64,000 nucleotides of DNA from CAZTQN01 sp964615765 (GCA_964615765.1 CAZTQN010000006.1:88412-152411); one strand, 5' to 3'. Counted from the stretch's first letter, positions 34,635-43,764 are shown. The notes: generated from the sequence alone by a model not told the origin. Program-made: numbers and translations.

Positions 34635-35333
34635 TCACTTCCTGTCAGTCTTCACTTCGCGTGACGACCAGTGCATGTGCGCGATCTTCGGCGTCCCGGC
34701 GTCATCGACAACCAGAAGTGTGACCGCGACGGAGAACTCTCGCTTCTTCGGGCCTTCGCTCGCGATGAGCGTCACCGTCTGGCCGACAAGCTTCGCGGCA
34801 CCGAAGGGTGTCTCGGTCTCGGTGACCGTCCGCCACCCCGCGACGCTGAGGGTCTCGAGTTCGGGCTTGAGATGCTCGTCGCGGTATCGCTCCCAGGTGC
34901 CCGCATCACTGCCGTTGTGCAGAACGGTGGCCTTCCCGCCGTTCAGGAACATGCCATCGAGGGCGGCCGAGTCCCCAGCGGCTCGCGCCGCTTGGAACCG
35001 CCGCGCGAGATCGACCGCCGGTGTTGGCGGCGCGAGCTTCACGAACTTCGCGAGGAACGCGTCCTTCTCGGCGTCGGGCTTGGCGTCCCACTTCTTGTCG
35101 CAGCCGGGGCAGCAGAAGCCGATCGAGTGCCCCCTCCATTGGCGCATCGGGGTCTCCTCGTCGATCTCCTCGCCCTGGATCGGGCAGCGGTCATTGACCG
35201 CCTTGGCCTGTTGCGGGCTGGGCTGCTTCGACTTGGGAGCGTGATGATCGTCGTGTCCGGGTTGGGCGGCGCCGGCCAGCAGAGTGCCAGCCGCGAGCAG
35301 TGCGGCGAGAATGATGCTTGTGCGAATGAACAT
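34635..35333 (-). CDS. Secreted YHS-like metal-binding plus NTF2-like protein
   Basis: A 232-residue protein with a signal peptide (SIILAALLAAGTLLAGAAQ) and a His-rich start (HDDHHAP). Residues 48-80 form a YHS/TRASH-type Cys module: RCPIQGEEIDEE and GFCCPGCDKKW (Cys50, Cys74, Cys75, Cys78). The remaining part, from RRFQAARAAGDSAALDGMFL to IAHMHWSSREV, has the length and pattern of a SnoaL/NTF2-like cone fold. Such a fusion could bind Cu in the periplasm and present it to the pump. GGAGG precedes the ATG. It opens the Cus-type operon core. Confidence 0.7.
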   Translation of the reverse strand: MFIRTSIILAALLAAGTLLAGAAQPGHDDHHAPKSKQPSPQQAKAVNDRCPIQGEEIDEETPMRQWRGHSIGFCCPGCDKKWDAKPDAEKDAFLAKFVKLAPPTPAVDLARRFQAARAAGDSAALDGMFLNGGKATVLHNGSDAGTWERYRDEHLKPELETLSVAGWRTVTETETPFGAAKLVGQTVTLIASEGPKKREFSVAVTLLVVDDAGTPKIAHMHWSSREVKTDRK

Positions 35334-35479
35334 GTTGAACCTCCGTCAATCGGGGAATGAGCAGTGAACGCGCGAACGCGATGAGGGAGCTGAGATGTGG
35401 GCGCGGAGAGGCGTCCGGCGCAACTTACCCCGCGAGAGGCGTCGCAAGACGCTCTGGGGCAACGGCCGGACCTAGCCTG

Positions 35480-35962
35480 CTACACGATGAGCGCGCAGTG
35501 CATGCGCACCAGCGACGTCAGGGGTCGGTGAACCGCGCGACGGAGAGGTTCACGCCCGCTGACCGGGTTGAGAGGCGGGAGTTCGGCCCATTGGGCCCAC
35601 TCAAGAACCGCCACAACAACCTGCGCCGGGTGTTCCAGGGCAGGCTTCTCGACCGAGAGCATCTTGCCGCCACTCTTGTCGCATGAGCAGTCACGCGGCT
35701 GGTCTGATGGGTCGTTCTTGGGGTCCGGGTCGGATGTCCCGGTCTCGGTCGCCGACTTGCCGTGGCAGCATCCTCGGGTCGAGGGGCCGTGACTCTTGGC
35801 AGGGCCTAGGTGAGCGCTGGTAACTCCACCATCTAGGAGAGAAGTTGCCTTGCACGACAGGTTCCCGCCAAGCAGCGTGCGGAAGTCGCAGCAGCAGAAC
35901 GGAATTGCCGCCATCAAGAGGATGGCAATGAAACTCCGGAACTGGGCACTGCGGAGGAGCAT
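35480..35962 (-). CDS. CCC-type small membrane-anchored Cys-rich protein, second copy
   Basis: A 160-residue protein from ATG 35962: MLLRSAQFRSFIAILLMAAI, then PFCCC with the Cys triplet at residues 23-25. The exported part has STRGCCHGKSATE, an acidic DPDPKNDPSD linker, CSCDKSGGK and the tail RMHCALIV. It is homologous to the protein at 15829 (TM helix ending in CCC, CCH motif, acidic linker, HCALL/I tail). The start codon lies only 10 bases after a TATACT box, so the mRNA is probably leaderless or nearly so. It sits 146 bases upstream of the Cus-type operon. Function unknown; a periplasmic soft-metal ligand or sensor is inferred. Confidence 0.65.
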   Translation of the reverse strand: MLLRSAQFRSFIAILLMAAIPFCCCDFRTLLGGNLSCKATSLLDGGVTSAHLGPAKSHGPSTRGCCHGKSATETGTSDPDPKNDPSDQPRDCSCDKSGGKMLSVEKPALEHPAQVVVAVLEWAQWAELPPLNPVSGREPLRRAVHRPLTSLVRMHCALIV

Positions 35963-36001
35963 ACTCTGGGGGAGTATATCGGGGAAGTTGATCGGCGGCA
36001 A
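35961..36001 (-). promoter_or_regulatory. Promoter with CsoR-like palindrome overlapping the start codon
   Basis: Minus strand: TTGCCG (36001-35996), 17-base spacer, TATACT (35978-35973), ATG at 35962. ATACT-CTGGGGG-AGTAT on the plus strand (35961-35977) has the same half-sites and 7-base spacing as the copZ operator, but a broken G tract. It spans the -10 element to the start codon, so a bound CsoR would block initiation. Confidence 0.65.
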
Positions 36002-36179
36002 CACCCAGTCCACCATTTTGCGAGGACGCGGCAGCGGGCCCCCCCGCGCGATCGGGGGCTGGGCGCTGGCTACATGCGTCCCAATATGCGTCCTGACTGG
36101 CCTTGGACCCACCACTGACTGGTACCCGACTGGTCCCGGCGACCCCTGCTGGCGCTGGCAAGAACGCGGTTTCTGTCAC
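35978..36179. other. Gene-free stretch between the copper block and tRNA-like copy 2
   Basis: Apart from the promoter at its left edge, no credible gene is seen. The stretch 36035-36060 contains CCCCCCC and GGGGG runs that can pair (GCCCCCCCGCGCGATCGGGGGC), with no U-run. This is the presumed junction between the accessory DNA and the right-hand chromosome; no integrase fragment is recognisable. Confidence 0.4.
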
Positions 36180-36253
<74 letters not shown>

Positions 36254-36259
36254 CTTGAA

Positions 36260-36286
36260 ACGGCCCCCACGTGGGGCCGTATTCTT
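36260..36286 (+). terminator. Rho-independent terminator after tRNA-like copy 2
   Basis: ACGGCCCC (36260-36267) pairs with GGGGCCGT (36273-36280) around CACGT, followed by ATTCTTTT. It begins 6 bases after the element. Its stem sequence is unrelated to that of copy 1, so the terminator is not part of the duplicated unit. Confidence 0.75.
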
Positions 36287-36389
36287 TTGCGCCGCCCACG
36301 CTGGTGCGCCGGTGAGCATGCTTCGGAAGTAGCGAGCTCGGTGATTCCTGCACGAACGAGTGGGGGTCTCCACCAGCTCTAGCCACCTC

Positions 36390-37556
36390 TCACCCCTCCC
36401 CCTCCCGCGCCGTCACAAACCCCTCGTCGCTCGCCCACTGGCCGAGGTCGCGCCCTTGGATCGCCGCGGCCATCAGGTCGGGGAATCGGTTCGGCGTGCA
36501 CGCGAAGCTCGGCACGCCCATCGCCGCCAACGCCGCCGCGTTTCCATGATCGAACTGCGGCGCGCCCGAGTCGCCCAGCGCCAGCAGCGTCACCATCCGC
36601 ACGCCCGTGCCCACGATCGCCGCGGCTCGCTTGAGCATCGCCTTGTTGTCGCCGCCTTCGTATAAATCCGTGATCAGCACCAGGATCGTGTCGTGCGGCT
36701 TGCCGATCAGCCCCTGGCAGTACTTCAGCGCCTGGTTGATGTCCGTGCCCCCGCCGAGCTGCACGCCCATCAGCACGTCCACCGGATCGGCCATCTTGTC
36801 CGTCAGGTCCGCGACGACCGTGTCGAACGCGACCACGTGCGTCCGCATCGCCGGGATCGACGCCAGCACCGCGCCGAACACACCCGAATACACCACCGAC
36901 TCGCCCATCGAGCCCGACTGATCGATGCACACGATCACCGTGCGCAGCTCGTTCCGCTTGCGCCCATACCCGATCCGCGACTCCGGCACGATCGTCTTGT
37001 ACTCCGGCTGGTAGTGCTTCAGATTCGCCCGGATCGTGCGGTGCCAGTCGATCTCGTGATGCCGCGGGCGGCGTGTCCGCGTCGAGCGCTTCAGCGCCCC
37101 CGTCACGGCCTGCCGCATCGGCGCTTCCAGCCGCTGCATCACGTCGCGCACCACCTTCTGCACGACCACGCGGGCCGACGCCTTTGCCTTCTTCGGGATC
37201 ACGCCCGAGAGCGACATCAGCGTGGTGACGATGCCGATATCCGGCTCGACGGCTTCGAGCATTTCCGGCTCGAGCAGCATCTGACTCATCCCCAGCCGCT
37301 CGATCGCGTCCTTCTGCATCACGCGCACGACCGACGTCGGGAAGTACTCGCGGATATCGCCCAGCCAGCGGGCCGCATTCGGCGCCGACGCACCGAGCCC
37401 GCCGCCGCGCGTCTTCTCGCGGTCGTACAGCGCCTCCATCGCCTTGTCCATCGCGAGCGACCGCCCGTCGAGTTCGACGCGAATGCCGTCGGCCTCGTGC
37501 CCGCCGAGCAACAGCCGCCACCGCTCCAGACGCTCGCCCGCGCTTCCGGTCGTCAT
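36390..37556 (-). CDS. VWA-domain protein of the MoxR/DUF5682 operon
   Basis: A 388-residue protein; ATG 37556 overlaps the DUF5682 stop as ATGA, and longer readings run into that gene. Residues 1-190 are helical and basic near the end (KRSTRTRRPRHHEIDW). The von Willebrand A domain starts near residue 200: VIVCIDQSGSMGES gives the DxSxS metal-site motif, GGGTDINQAL the distal Thr and VLITDLYEGG the distal Asp, so the MIDAS site is complete. Such VWA proteins are usual partners of MoxR ATPases, acting as metal-dependent adaptor or co-chaperone. It is the last gene of a coupled five-gene operon. Confidence 0.85.
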   Translation of the reverse strand: MTTGSAGERLERWRLLLGGHEADGIRVELDGRSLAMDKAMEALYDREKTRGGGLGASAPNAARWLGDIREYFPTSVVRVMQKDAIERLGMSQMLLEPEMLEAVEPDIGIVTTLMSLSGVIPKKAKASARVVVQKVVRDVMQRLEAPMRQAVTGALKRSTRTRRPRHHEIDWHRTIRANLKHYQPEYKTIVPESRIGYGRKRNELRTVIVCIDQSGSMGESVVYSGVFGAVLASIPAMRTHVVAFDTVVADLTDKMADPVDVLMGVQLGGGTDINQALKYCQGLIGKPHDTILVLITDLYEGGDNKAMLKRAAAIVGTGVRMVTLLALGDSGAPQFDHGNAAALAAMGVPSFACTPNRFPDLMAAAIQGRDLGQWASDEGFVTAREGEG

Positions 37557-39823
37557 GGGTACGCGTCTCCAAGAATCAGCCTGAGCACGGGCTCGACCAG
37601 CGCGCCGCGCTCGGCGTCGTAGTCGTCCGCCGCCCCCGCGTTCTCGACGCGCGTCCCGCCGCCACGCCGCAGTTTCTCGCCGATCTGCCGCCGCTCGCCC
37701 TTCTCGAAGGTCGCGAACGTCCGCCGCGCGATCGGGCACACCATCTCGAACGCCTCGCGCGGCAGGGCGCACACCCACGCGTCGACGATCTTCAGCAGCG
37801 TGTCGTCATGGATCAGCAGCAGCCCCGACCCGCCAAGAAACCCCTCCAGCCAAGCCGACGCCTTGCCGGGGTCGTTCCCGCGCGACAGCGCCATCGAGAA
37901 CCGCCCCGCGGCGTTCTCCGCCGACATCACGCCCGCGTCCAGCAGATGCCGCCACGCCCGCCCCGCGACCAGCCCGTGCACGTCCGCATCGCCGACTCTC
38001 GCCAGCGCGCCCTGCCACTCCGTCACGAACTCGGCCCGCTCCAGGTTCGCGAGCGCCCCGTGCACCGAGTCCACGTGTTGCCGCATCACCGCCGCGGCGT
38101 CATCATCCATCGCCCCGCACGCCGGCAGCAGCCCGACGCAGATCCGCGCCACCAGCCCCGCGACCACCGGCTCCACAAGCGCCGCATCGGTCTTCCGCAC
38201 GTTGCCATACCGCAGCACGCGCGCCAGCGGCGGCAACGCGTCCATCAGGTGCCCAACGTCCGCCGACACCGCCGACAGTGTCTGGATCCGCGCGATCAGC
38301 CGCTCCACCGCCCCCGGCAGGTCCGCCAGCATCGCGTCATCGAGCATCCCCGTCACCGTCGCCAACGATTGGGCCGCGTCCGCCTCGTGCGCGACAAACG
38401 CACCCGCCGCCTCCGCGACGGTGTTGCCCCACCGCGCCGCCTCCATGACGGCGACCGCGAACTCCGGCTTCCACCGCAGCGTCCAGATCTCGTGGAACGT
38501 GCTCGTCCGCTGCTGCTGATTCTCCTTCAGCACGCCCCAGTCGATCTTCAGCAGTTTCAGCCGGTGCAGCAGGCGGCTGCGCGCCAGGTCCGTGTCCTTC
38601 CGCTGATCCAAATCGAGCACGACCTCGTCCGCCGACACCTTCATGCGCAGCGTCTTCTGCTGCGCCGCCAGGTCGCGCTGCAGCGGCACGCTCGGCGCCT
38701 CGTCCGGCACTTCGCCCAGCCGGTTGCCGACGATCAGCTTCGCCTCGATCACCCGCATCGGCGTCGGGTTGCCATGACACAGGATCGCCAGCGTCGCCTC
38801 GCCCAGCTCGTCCAGCCCCGCGATGTCGCGCCCGCGCAGCGCCGCGAGCGCCTCGGCAAGCCGCACACACTCCACCACCGACGCTGGCGACGCCTCCAGC
38901 CCTTCATCGCGGAATAGCCGCGCGACGCGGGCCATCCACTTCTCCGACAGCCGCTCGTGATGCACCCACAGGTGCTCGTACCACCCGGGGCTGCGGATCC
39001 CCGCGCCGTACCCCGAATCCATCGACAACCGGTCGTACGTCCACGGGATCCACGTCGACGCCGTCTTCCGCTTCGTCAGCGGCTTGAGAGTCTCGTCGTC
39101 CGCCTTCGCGGTCACGCTCGCCAGCGCCTCGGCGGTGAGCACCGGCGCGTGCCACGCCCCGCACACCACGGCGATGTTCACAAACCCCTCCTTCATCGCC
39201 GCGCGGATCGACTTCCGCATGAACGCTTCCCGCGCCGGCTCGTCGGCATCGGCGCGCCCGCCCAGCGCACGCCGCGCTTCCGCCATCGCCTCGCGGATCG
39301 CGTCGAACACCCCGACCGCGTTGTCCTCGCCGCGCCACTCCTCAATCAACTTGCCCCACCACGCCTCGCCATCGGAATACCCCGCGGCGAGCGCCAACGC
39401 CTCCAGCGGATCGCGCGAGCCCCGGTCGTTGCGCTCCGCACGCTCCTCCCCCGCGTCCGCGTCGTCGTCTGTCTCCGCCGCGCCCGCGTCATCCTCCGCC
39501 CGCGGCGTGCGCAGCGCCCACGGCAAGTCGATGAACCGTACCTCCCGCCCGTGCGCTAGCGCCCACCGGATCGCCCCCCACTCCGGCGAAAACTCCGCGA
39601 ACGGGTAATACGCCGAGTCCGCCGGCTCGTCCGGGTTGTACACCAGAAGCGCTACCGGCGGCGTCATCTTCTCGTGCCCCGCCAGCGCGATCACCGGCGC
39701 CGCGTCGGGCGGCCCCTCGATCAGCACCGCGTCCGGGATCACCGCGTCGAGCGCGCGCATCACCGCCCGCGCCGAGCCCGGCCCATGGTGCCGAACGCCA
39801 AGTACCGTCACCGCGCCAGCCAT
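37553..39823 (-). CDS. DUF5682 family protein
   Basis: A 756-residue soluble protein. The N-terminus VLGVRHHGPGSARAVMRAL, VLIEGPPDAA and LLVYNPDEPA match DUF5682, in which a conserved HHGPGS, an EGPPD and later a VCGAWHAP motif recall the TraB/ChaN-type putative metal-hydrolase core. An acidic low-complexity insert (EDDAGAAETDDDADAGEERAE) lies near residues 113-133. The rest is helical. Biochemical function is unknown. Neighbours are MoxR upstream (4-base gap) and VWA downstream (4-base overlap); this linkage of DUF5682 with MoxR and VWA recurs in bacteria. Confidence 0.82.
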   Translation of the reverse strand: MAGAVTVLGVRHHGPGSARAVMRALDAVIPDAVLIEGPPDAAPVIALAGHEKMTPPVALLVYNPDEPADSAYYPFAEFSPEWGAIRWALAHGREVRFIDLPWALRTPRAEDDAGAAETDDDADAGEERAERNDRGSRDPLEALALAAGYSDGEAWWGKLIEEWRGEDNAVGVFDAIREAMAEARRALGGRADADEPAREAFMRKSIRAAMKEGFVNIAVVCGAWHAPVLTAEALASVTAKADDETLKPLTKRKTASTWIPWTYDRLSMDSGYGAGIRSPGWYEHLWVHHERLSEKWMARVARLFRDEGLEASPASVVECVRLAEALAALRGRDIAGLDELGEATLAILCHGNPTPMRVIEAKLIVGNRLGEVPDEAPSVPLQRDLAAQQKTLRMKVSADEVVLDLDQRKDTDLARSRLLHRLKLLKIDWGVLKENQQQRTSTFHEIWTLRWKPEFAVAVMEAARWGNTVAEAAGAFVAHEADAAQSLATVTGMLDDAMLADLPGAVERLIARIQTLSAVSADVGHLMDALPPLARVLRYGNVRKTDAALVEPVVAGLVARICVGLLPACGAMDDDAAAVMRQHVDSVHGALANLERAEFVTEWQGALARVGDADVHGLVAGRAWRHLLDAGVMSAENAAGRFSMALSRGNDPGKASAWLEGFLGGSGLLLIHDDTLLKIVDAWVCALPREAFEMVCPIARRTFATFEKGERRQIGEKLRRGGGTRVENAGAADDYDAERGALVEPVLRLILGDAYP

Positions 39824-39827
39824 CGCC

Positions 39828-40940
39828 TCACAGCACCTCTTTGCACGCGCGGTACAGGTCCTTCCACCCGTCCCGCTCCTTCACCACCGTCTCCAGATAC
39901 TCCATCATCGCGATCCGGTCCTGCACCGGGTCCTTCACGATCGCGCCGATCATCCCGCTCGCCACGTCGCCGGCCTTCACCGTCCCGTCCCCGAAATGCG
40001 CCGCCAGCGCGATCCCGCTGGTGATCACGCTGATCGCCTCCGCCGTGCTCAGCGAGCTCGTCGGCTGCTTGAGCTTGCTCTTCCCGTCGGTCGTCTTCCC
40101 CTCGCGCAGTTCGCGGAACACCGTCACCACCCGGCGGATCTCGTCCGTCACCGGCGCCTGCCCCGGCAGTTCCAGCGCCTTCCCGAGCTGCGCTACCCGC
40201 CGCTGCACGATCTCAACCTCTTCGTCCATCGTGTCCGGCACGGGCAGGATCACCGTGTTGAACCGGCGCTTCAGCGCGCTCGACAGCTCGTTCACGCCCT
40301 TATCCCGATCGTTCGCCGTCGCGATGATGTTGAACCCGCGCGTCGCCCGCACCTCGCTGTTGAGCTCCGGGATCGGCAGCGTCTTCTCCGACAGGATCGT
40401 GATCATCGTGTCCTGCACGTCGCTCGGCATGCGCGTCAGTTCTTCCACGCGCACGATCTTCCCCTCCGTCATGCCGCGCATCACCGGGCTCGGCACCAGC
40501 GCCTCCCGCGTCGGCCCTTTCGCCAGCAGCAGCGCGTAGTTCCACCCGTAGCGGATCGCCTCCTCCGGCGTCCCCGCCGTCCCCTGCACCAGCATCGTCG
40601 AATCCCCGCTGATCGCCGCGGCGATGTGCTCGCTCACCCAGCTCTTGGCCGTCCCAGGCACGCCCAGCAGCAGCAGCGCCCGGTCCGTCACCAGCGTCGT
40701 CACCGCGATCTCGATCAGCCGCTGGTTCCCCACATACTTCGGCGTGATCACCGTCTTGTCCGCCAGCGTCCCGCCCATCAAATACTTCACCACCGCCCAC
40801 GGCGACAGCTTCCACCGCGGCGGCCGCTCGCGATCGTCCGCCTTCGCCAGCGCTTCAAGCTCCGCCGCGAACTGGTTCTCCGCCGTGTCGCGAAGAACCT
40901 GCCCGCCGGCGCCCGCTGTCCCGTTCTTCGCCGTGCTCAC
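39828..40940 (-). CDS. MoxR-family AAA+ ATPase
   Basis: A 370-residue ATPase with Walker A GVPGTAKS (93-100), the form typical of MoxR (GxxGxAKS/T). VRVEELTRMPSDVQDTMITIL holds the Walker B acidic pair, FNIIATANDRDKGVNELSSALKRRF contains sensor 1 and the arginine finger region, and VFRELREGKTTDGK lies in the C-terminal lid. MoxR ATPases act as chaperones that remodel or load metals into partner complexes, usually with a VWA protein. Here the VWA gene is two positions downstream. The ATG overlaps the DUF5691 stop (ATGA). Confidence 0.92.
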   Translation of the reverse strand: MSTAKNGTAGAGGQVLRDTAENQFAAELEALAKADDRERPPRWKLSPWAVVKYLMGGTLADKTVITPKYVGNQRLIEIAVTTLVTDRALLLLGVPGTAKSWVSEHIAAAISGDSTMLVQGTAGTPEEAIRYGWNYALLLAKGPTREALVPSPVMRGMTEGKIVRVEELTRMPSDVQDTMITILSEKTLPIPELNSEVRATRGFNIIATANDRDKGVNELSSALKRRFNTVILPVPDTMDEEVEIVQRRVAQLGKALELPGQAPVTDEIRRVVTVFRELREGKTTDGKSKLKQPTSSLSTAEAISVITSGIALAAHFGDGTVKAGDVASGMIGAIVKDPVQDRIAMMEYLETVVKERDGWKDLYRACKEVL

Positions 40941-42415
40941 GTCGCAAACTCCTTATGCATCTCCGCGCGAAAGTTCACGCGGTCGATCGCACGCTGAAAA
41001 CTCTCGAACTCGTGCGCAGCCAGTATCGGGCCCACCACCGCCGAAAACTCGTCCGCCAACGCCGGCGCCACCACCCGCGACACCCGCTCCGTCGCGTCCT
41101 GCAGCACCCACCCGTGCTTCTTCGCCGGCGGCGTCTTGCCCACCAGCGCCAGCGCCGCCGCGGAGAACTCCTTCGACCACCAGTGGTCCGCGATCGCCAG
41201 AATCCGCCACCGCTCCGCCGTCGCCATCCGCCCGTGCCCCGCGACCTGCAGAATCAGCGGCTCGGCCTCTTTCGCCGGAAGCAGCGTGATCAGCGTCGCC
41301 AGCGCATCGATCGACGGTTCCTTCCCCTTCAACTGCTGCCGCACCACCGCGCCGACCCACCGCGCATCCGCCCGCCACCGCACCGCCTGCATGATCCCTT
41401 CCAGCGCCGCCGCGAAATAGTCATCCCCGCCGAGCGCATCGAGCACCCCGTCCGGGTCCAGCCCGCTGACGCGCGTCCACACGTCCAGGTCCGCCGCGCT
41501 CACGATCTGCTGCAGCCACCACGCCCGCTTCCCCGTCGCGCCCGCGGCCTGCTCCTCAATCCCGTCGCGCTCCCACGCCCGGTCAAACGCCGTCGGCGCC
41601 TGCAGCGCCATCGTCACCGCCCCGTCCGCCGCCCGGCTCACCAGCACCACACCGCGCGCCCGCGCCTCGCACCGGGCCCGATACTGCGACCCCTCCAGCC
41701 GCGCCAGCACCCGCGCCGCGGCGTGCCTGACCGCCTTGCTCCGATCATCCAGCGCCGCCTCAAGAAACGCCTCGTCCGCGCCGCTCACCCGCTCGCCCAG
41801 CGCCTCGACAAACCGCTTCCGCTCCTCCGCCCCTTCGCTCGACCACGTTGACCGCACCATCTCCAGCCCCCGGGCCGCATCCTCCCGCCGCACCGCCATC
41901 AGCGCCGCCGCCCGCTCGGCCGTCTTGCCCGTCTGCCAAAACGCATCCACATCGTCCATCGCGCCGACGGCAACCGGCGGTGCGCCCCACGCCGGGTTCA
42001 TCGTCGTGAGCCATCTTCCCGTCGCGCCGCACACCTCCAACACCACCTCCGCACGCCCCGGCTGCCTGCTCCACCACTCCAGCACCGACGGCACCAGCAC
42101 ATCCGGCACGCGCCACCCGCGCGCCAGCGCACACGCGCTCCACTCCTCGATCAGCCACGCGTCCGGGCCCGCCAGCAGCCGCGTCAGCACCGCCGCCGCC
42201 CCGGCCCCCGCGATCGGCCGCGGATCCTCCGGACACTCGGGCACCGGCGTCGACGCACGTCCCGGTCGATACCCCGCCCGCGCCCGTGCCCCAAGCACCG
42301 CCGCCTGCGCGAGCATCTGCCCGGGCGAGCCCGACTCACCGCCCGCGCGCTCCGACCCGAGCGTCGCCGCCACCGCCAGCCGGCGCAATCCCACCCGCGG
42401 CGTGTCGCTCGTCAT
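40937..42415 (-). CDS. DUF5691 family protein
   Basis: A 492-residue protein from ATG 42415 (GAGGTG upstream; the codon overlaps the SWIM stop as ATGA). The sequence is helix after helix with repeated Ala/Leu/Glu spacing, for example EAALDDRSKAVRHAAARVLA, which reads as a HEAT-like repeat scaffold, plus WRILAIADHWWSKEFSAAAL near the end. It matches the family seen between SWIM and MoxR genes and annotated as DUF5691. A scaffold or adaptor role is inferred from the repeats and the coupling. Confidence 0.78.
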   Translation of the reverse strand: MTSDTPRVGLRRLAVAATLGSERAGGESGSPGQMLAQAAVLGARARAGYRPGRASTPVPECPEDPRPIAGAGAAAVLTRLLAGPDAWLIEEWSACALARGWRVPDVLVPSVLEWWSRQPGRAEVVLEVCGATGRWLTTMNPAWGAPPVAVGAMDDVDAFWQTGKTAERAAALMAVRREDAARGLEMVRSTWSSEGAEERKRFVEALGERVSGADEAFLEAALDDRSKAVRHAAARVLARLEGSQYRARCEARARGVVLVSRAADGAVTMALQAPTAFDRAWERDGIEEQAAGATGKRAWWLQQIVSAADLDVWTRVSGLDPDGVLDALGGDDYFAAALEGIMQAVRWRADARWVGAVVRQQLKGKEPSIDALATLITLLPAKEAEPLILQVAGHGRMATAERWRILAIADHWWSKEFSAAALALVGKTPPAKKHGWVLQDATERVSRVVAPALADEFSAVVGPILAAHEFESFQRAIDRVNFRAEMHKEFAT

Positions 42416-43764
42416 CCGACCCACCTCGGCGCCAGATCAACCCACCCCGCCCCGCACACCACGCTCAGCGGCAGCGCGCTCTCCCCGTCCCACTCCGCCA
42501 TCACCATCGCCGCACGCCCCCGGCTCGCCGCCAGCAGCCGCCACAGCCCCATCCCCGACAGCACCGACGCCCGCAGCGGCAGCGCCGCGCCCTCCGCGTC
42601 CACCAGCACCCACGCCTCCCCGCTCCGCGCCAGCCGCACGTTGTCCAGCACCATCAACCACCGCGTCATCCACGGCGTCTCCGCCAGCCCCGCCGCATAT
42701 CGCCGCAGCGCCGCCTCGATGTGCACATCCACCACCCCCGCCAGCGCCCCATCACTGGGACTCAACTCCGCCGAGGTCTTGATCAGCGCTCGCAGCGGCA
42801 CCCGCGCCGGATAGAACGCCAGTTCCCCCTCGAACTCCATCCCGATCGCCACGCCGAGCGGCATCGGCGCCAGCCCCGCCGCAAAGTCCAGCACCAGCCC
42901 GCGCCGCCCCGTCCGCCGACCCACCAGCCACGTCCGCCGCGTCTTCAGCCGCTCTTCCTCTTCAATCACCTGCGCCACCGACACCCACCGATCCTGCACC
43001 GCCGCGCCCGCGAGCACATCTTCCTTCGACTGCGTCCACCCCAGCGCCGTCCGCACATCCACCGCCAAGTCCGTCGGCAACTCCTTCATCCGCTCCCCGG
43101 CCCGCACCAGCAGATGCAGCCGCCCGAGATGATCCAGCGTCCGCACGTCCCACCCCGTGCCCGACCCGATCAACTCCGGCACACGCCGCACCTGCGCCGC
43201 CAGCCCCGGCGCCTGCGCATCCACCAGCCGCGCCGCCATCCGTTCGAACTCAGCCGCCTTCTCCCCCTGCGCCGCCGCCAGCCCACGCCGCACCAAATCC
43301 TCCAACCACACGCGGCAGCCGACCAGCCCGTCCTCCACCCGCGCCTCGCGCTGCGCCGCACGCTTCGCCTGCGCCTCGACATCCACCGGCCTCTCGCCCG
43401 CCGACTTCGCCTTCTCCGTCTTCTTCTCGGCGCGAACACTCCGCCCCGCGAGCCAATCCGCCACCCACCCCGGCTCCGCCTCCTCCTTGAACGCCCCCGG
43501 GTTCTTGACAAACAGCAGCATCAGCCCCAGCCCGTGCTTGCACGGAAACTTGCGGCTCGGACAACTGCACTTGAACGCCGGCTCCGACAGATCCACGCGC
43601 GCTTCATACGGCGTCTTGCCGGACCCCTGGCACAACCCCCACACCGCCCGCTCGCTCCGCCCCACCGAAACCCACTTCTTCTCCGACGCAAGCCCCTGCC
43701 CCGCCGTCAACGACGCGGCGTCCGGCGCCAGAGCCATCACCTGTTCGCTGCTCCACGAGGACAT
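42412..43764 (-). CDS. SWIM zinc-finger protein, first gene of the five-gene operon
   Basis: A 450-residue protein from ATG 43764. Residues 66-77 give CSCPSRKFPCKH, a complete CxCxnCxH SWIM zinc finger (Cys66, Cys68, Cys75, His77), preceded by WVSVGRSERAVWGLCQGSGKTPYEARVDL, the usual SWIM context. A Lys/Glu-rich linker (RAEKKTEKAKSAGER) joins it to a mostly helical C-terminal part with VQDRWVSVAQVIEEEERL and beta-rich segments near the end. SWIM fingers bind DNA or protein. It overlaps DUF5691 by 4 bases. Operon function remains unknown. Confidence 0.82.
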   Translation of the reverse strand: MSSWSSEQVMALAPDAASLTAGQGLASEKKWVSVGRSERAVWGLCQGSGKTPYEARVDLSEPAFKCSCPSRKFPCKHGLGLMLLFVKNPGAFKEEAEPGWVADWLAGRSVRAEKKTEKAKSAGERPVDVEAQAKRAAQREARVEDGLVGCRVWLEDLVRRGLAAAQGEKAAEFERMAARLVDAQAPGLAAQVRRVPELIGSGTGWDVRTLDHLGRLHLLVRAGERMKELPTDLAVDVRTALGWTQSKEDVLAGAAVQDRWVSVAQVIEEEERLKTRRTWLVGRRTGRRGLVLDFAAGLAPMPLGVAIGMEFEGELAFYPARVPLRALIKTSAELSPSDGALAGVVDVHIEAALRRYAAGLAETPWMTRWLMVLDNVRLARSGEAWVLVDAEGAALPLRASVLSGMGLWRLLAASRGRAAMVMAEWDGESALPLSVVCGAGWVDLAPRWVG

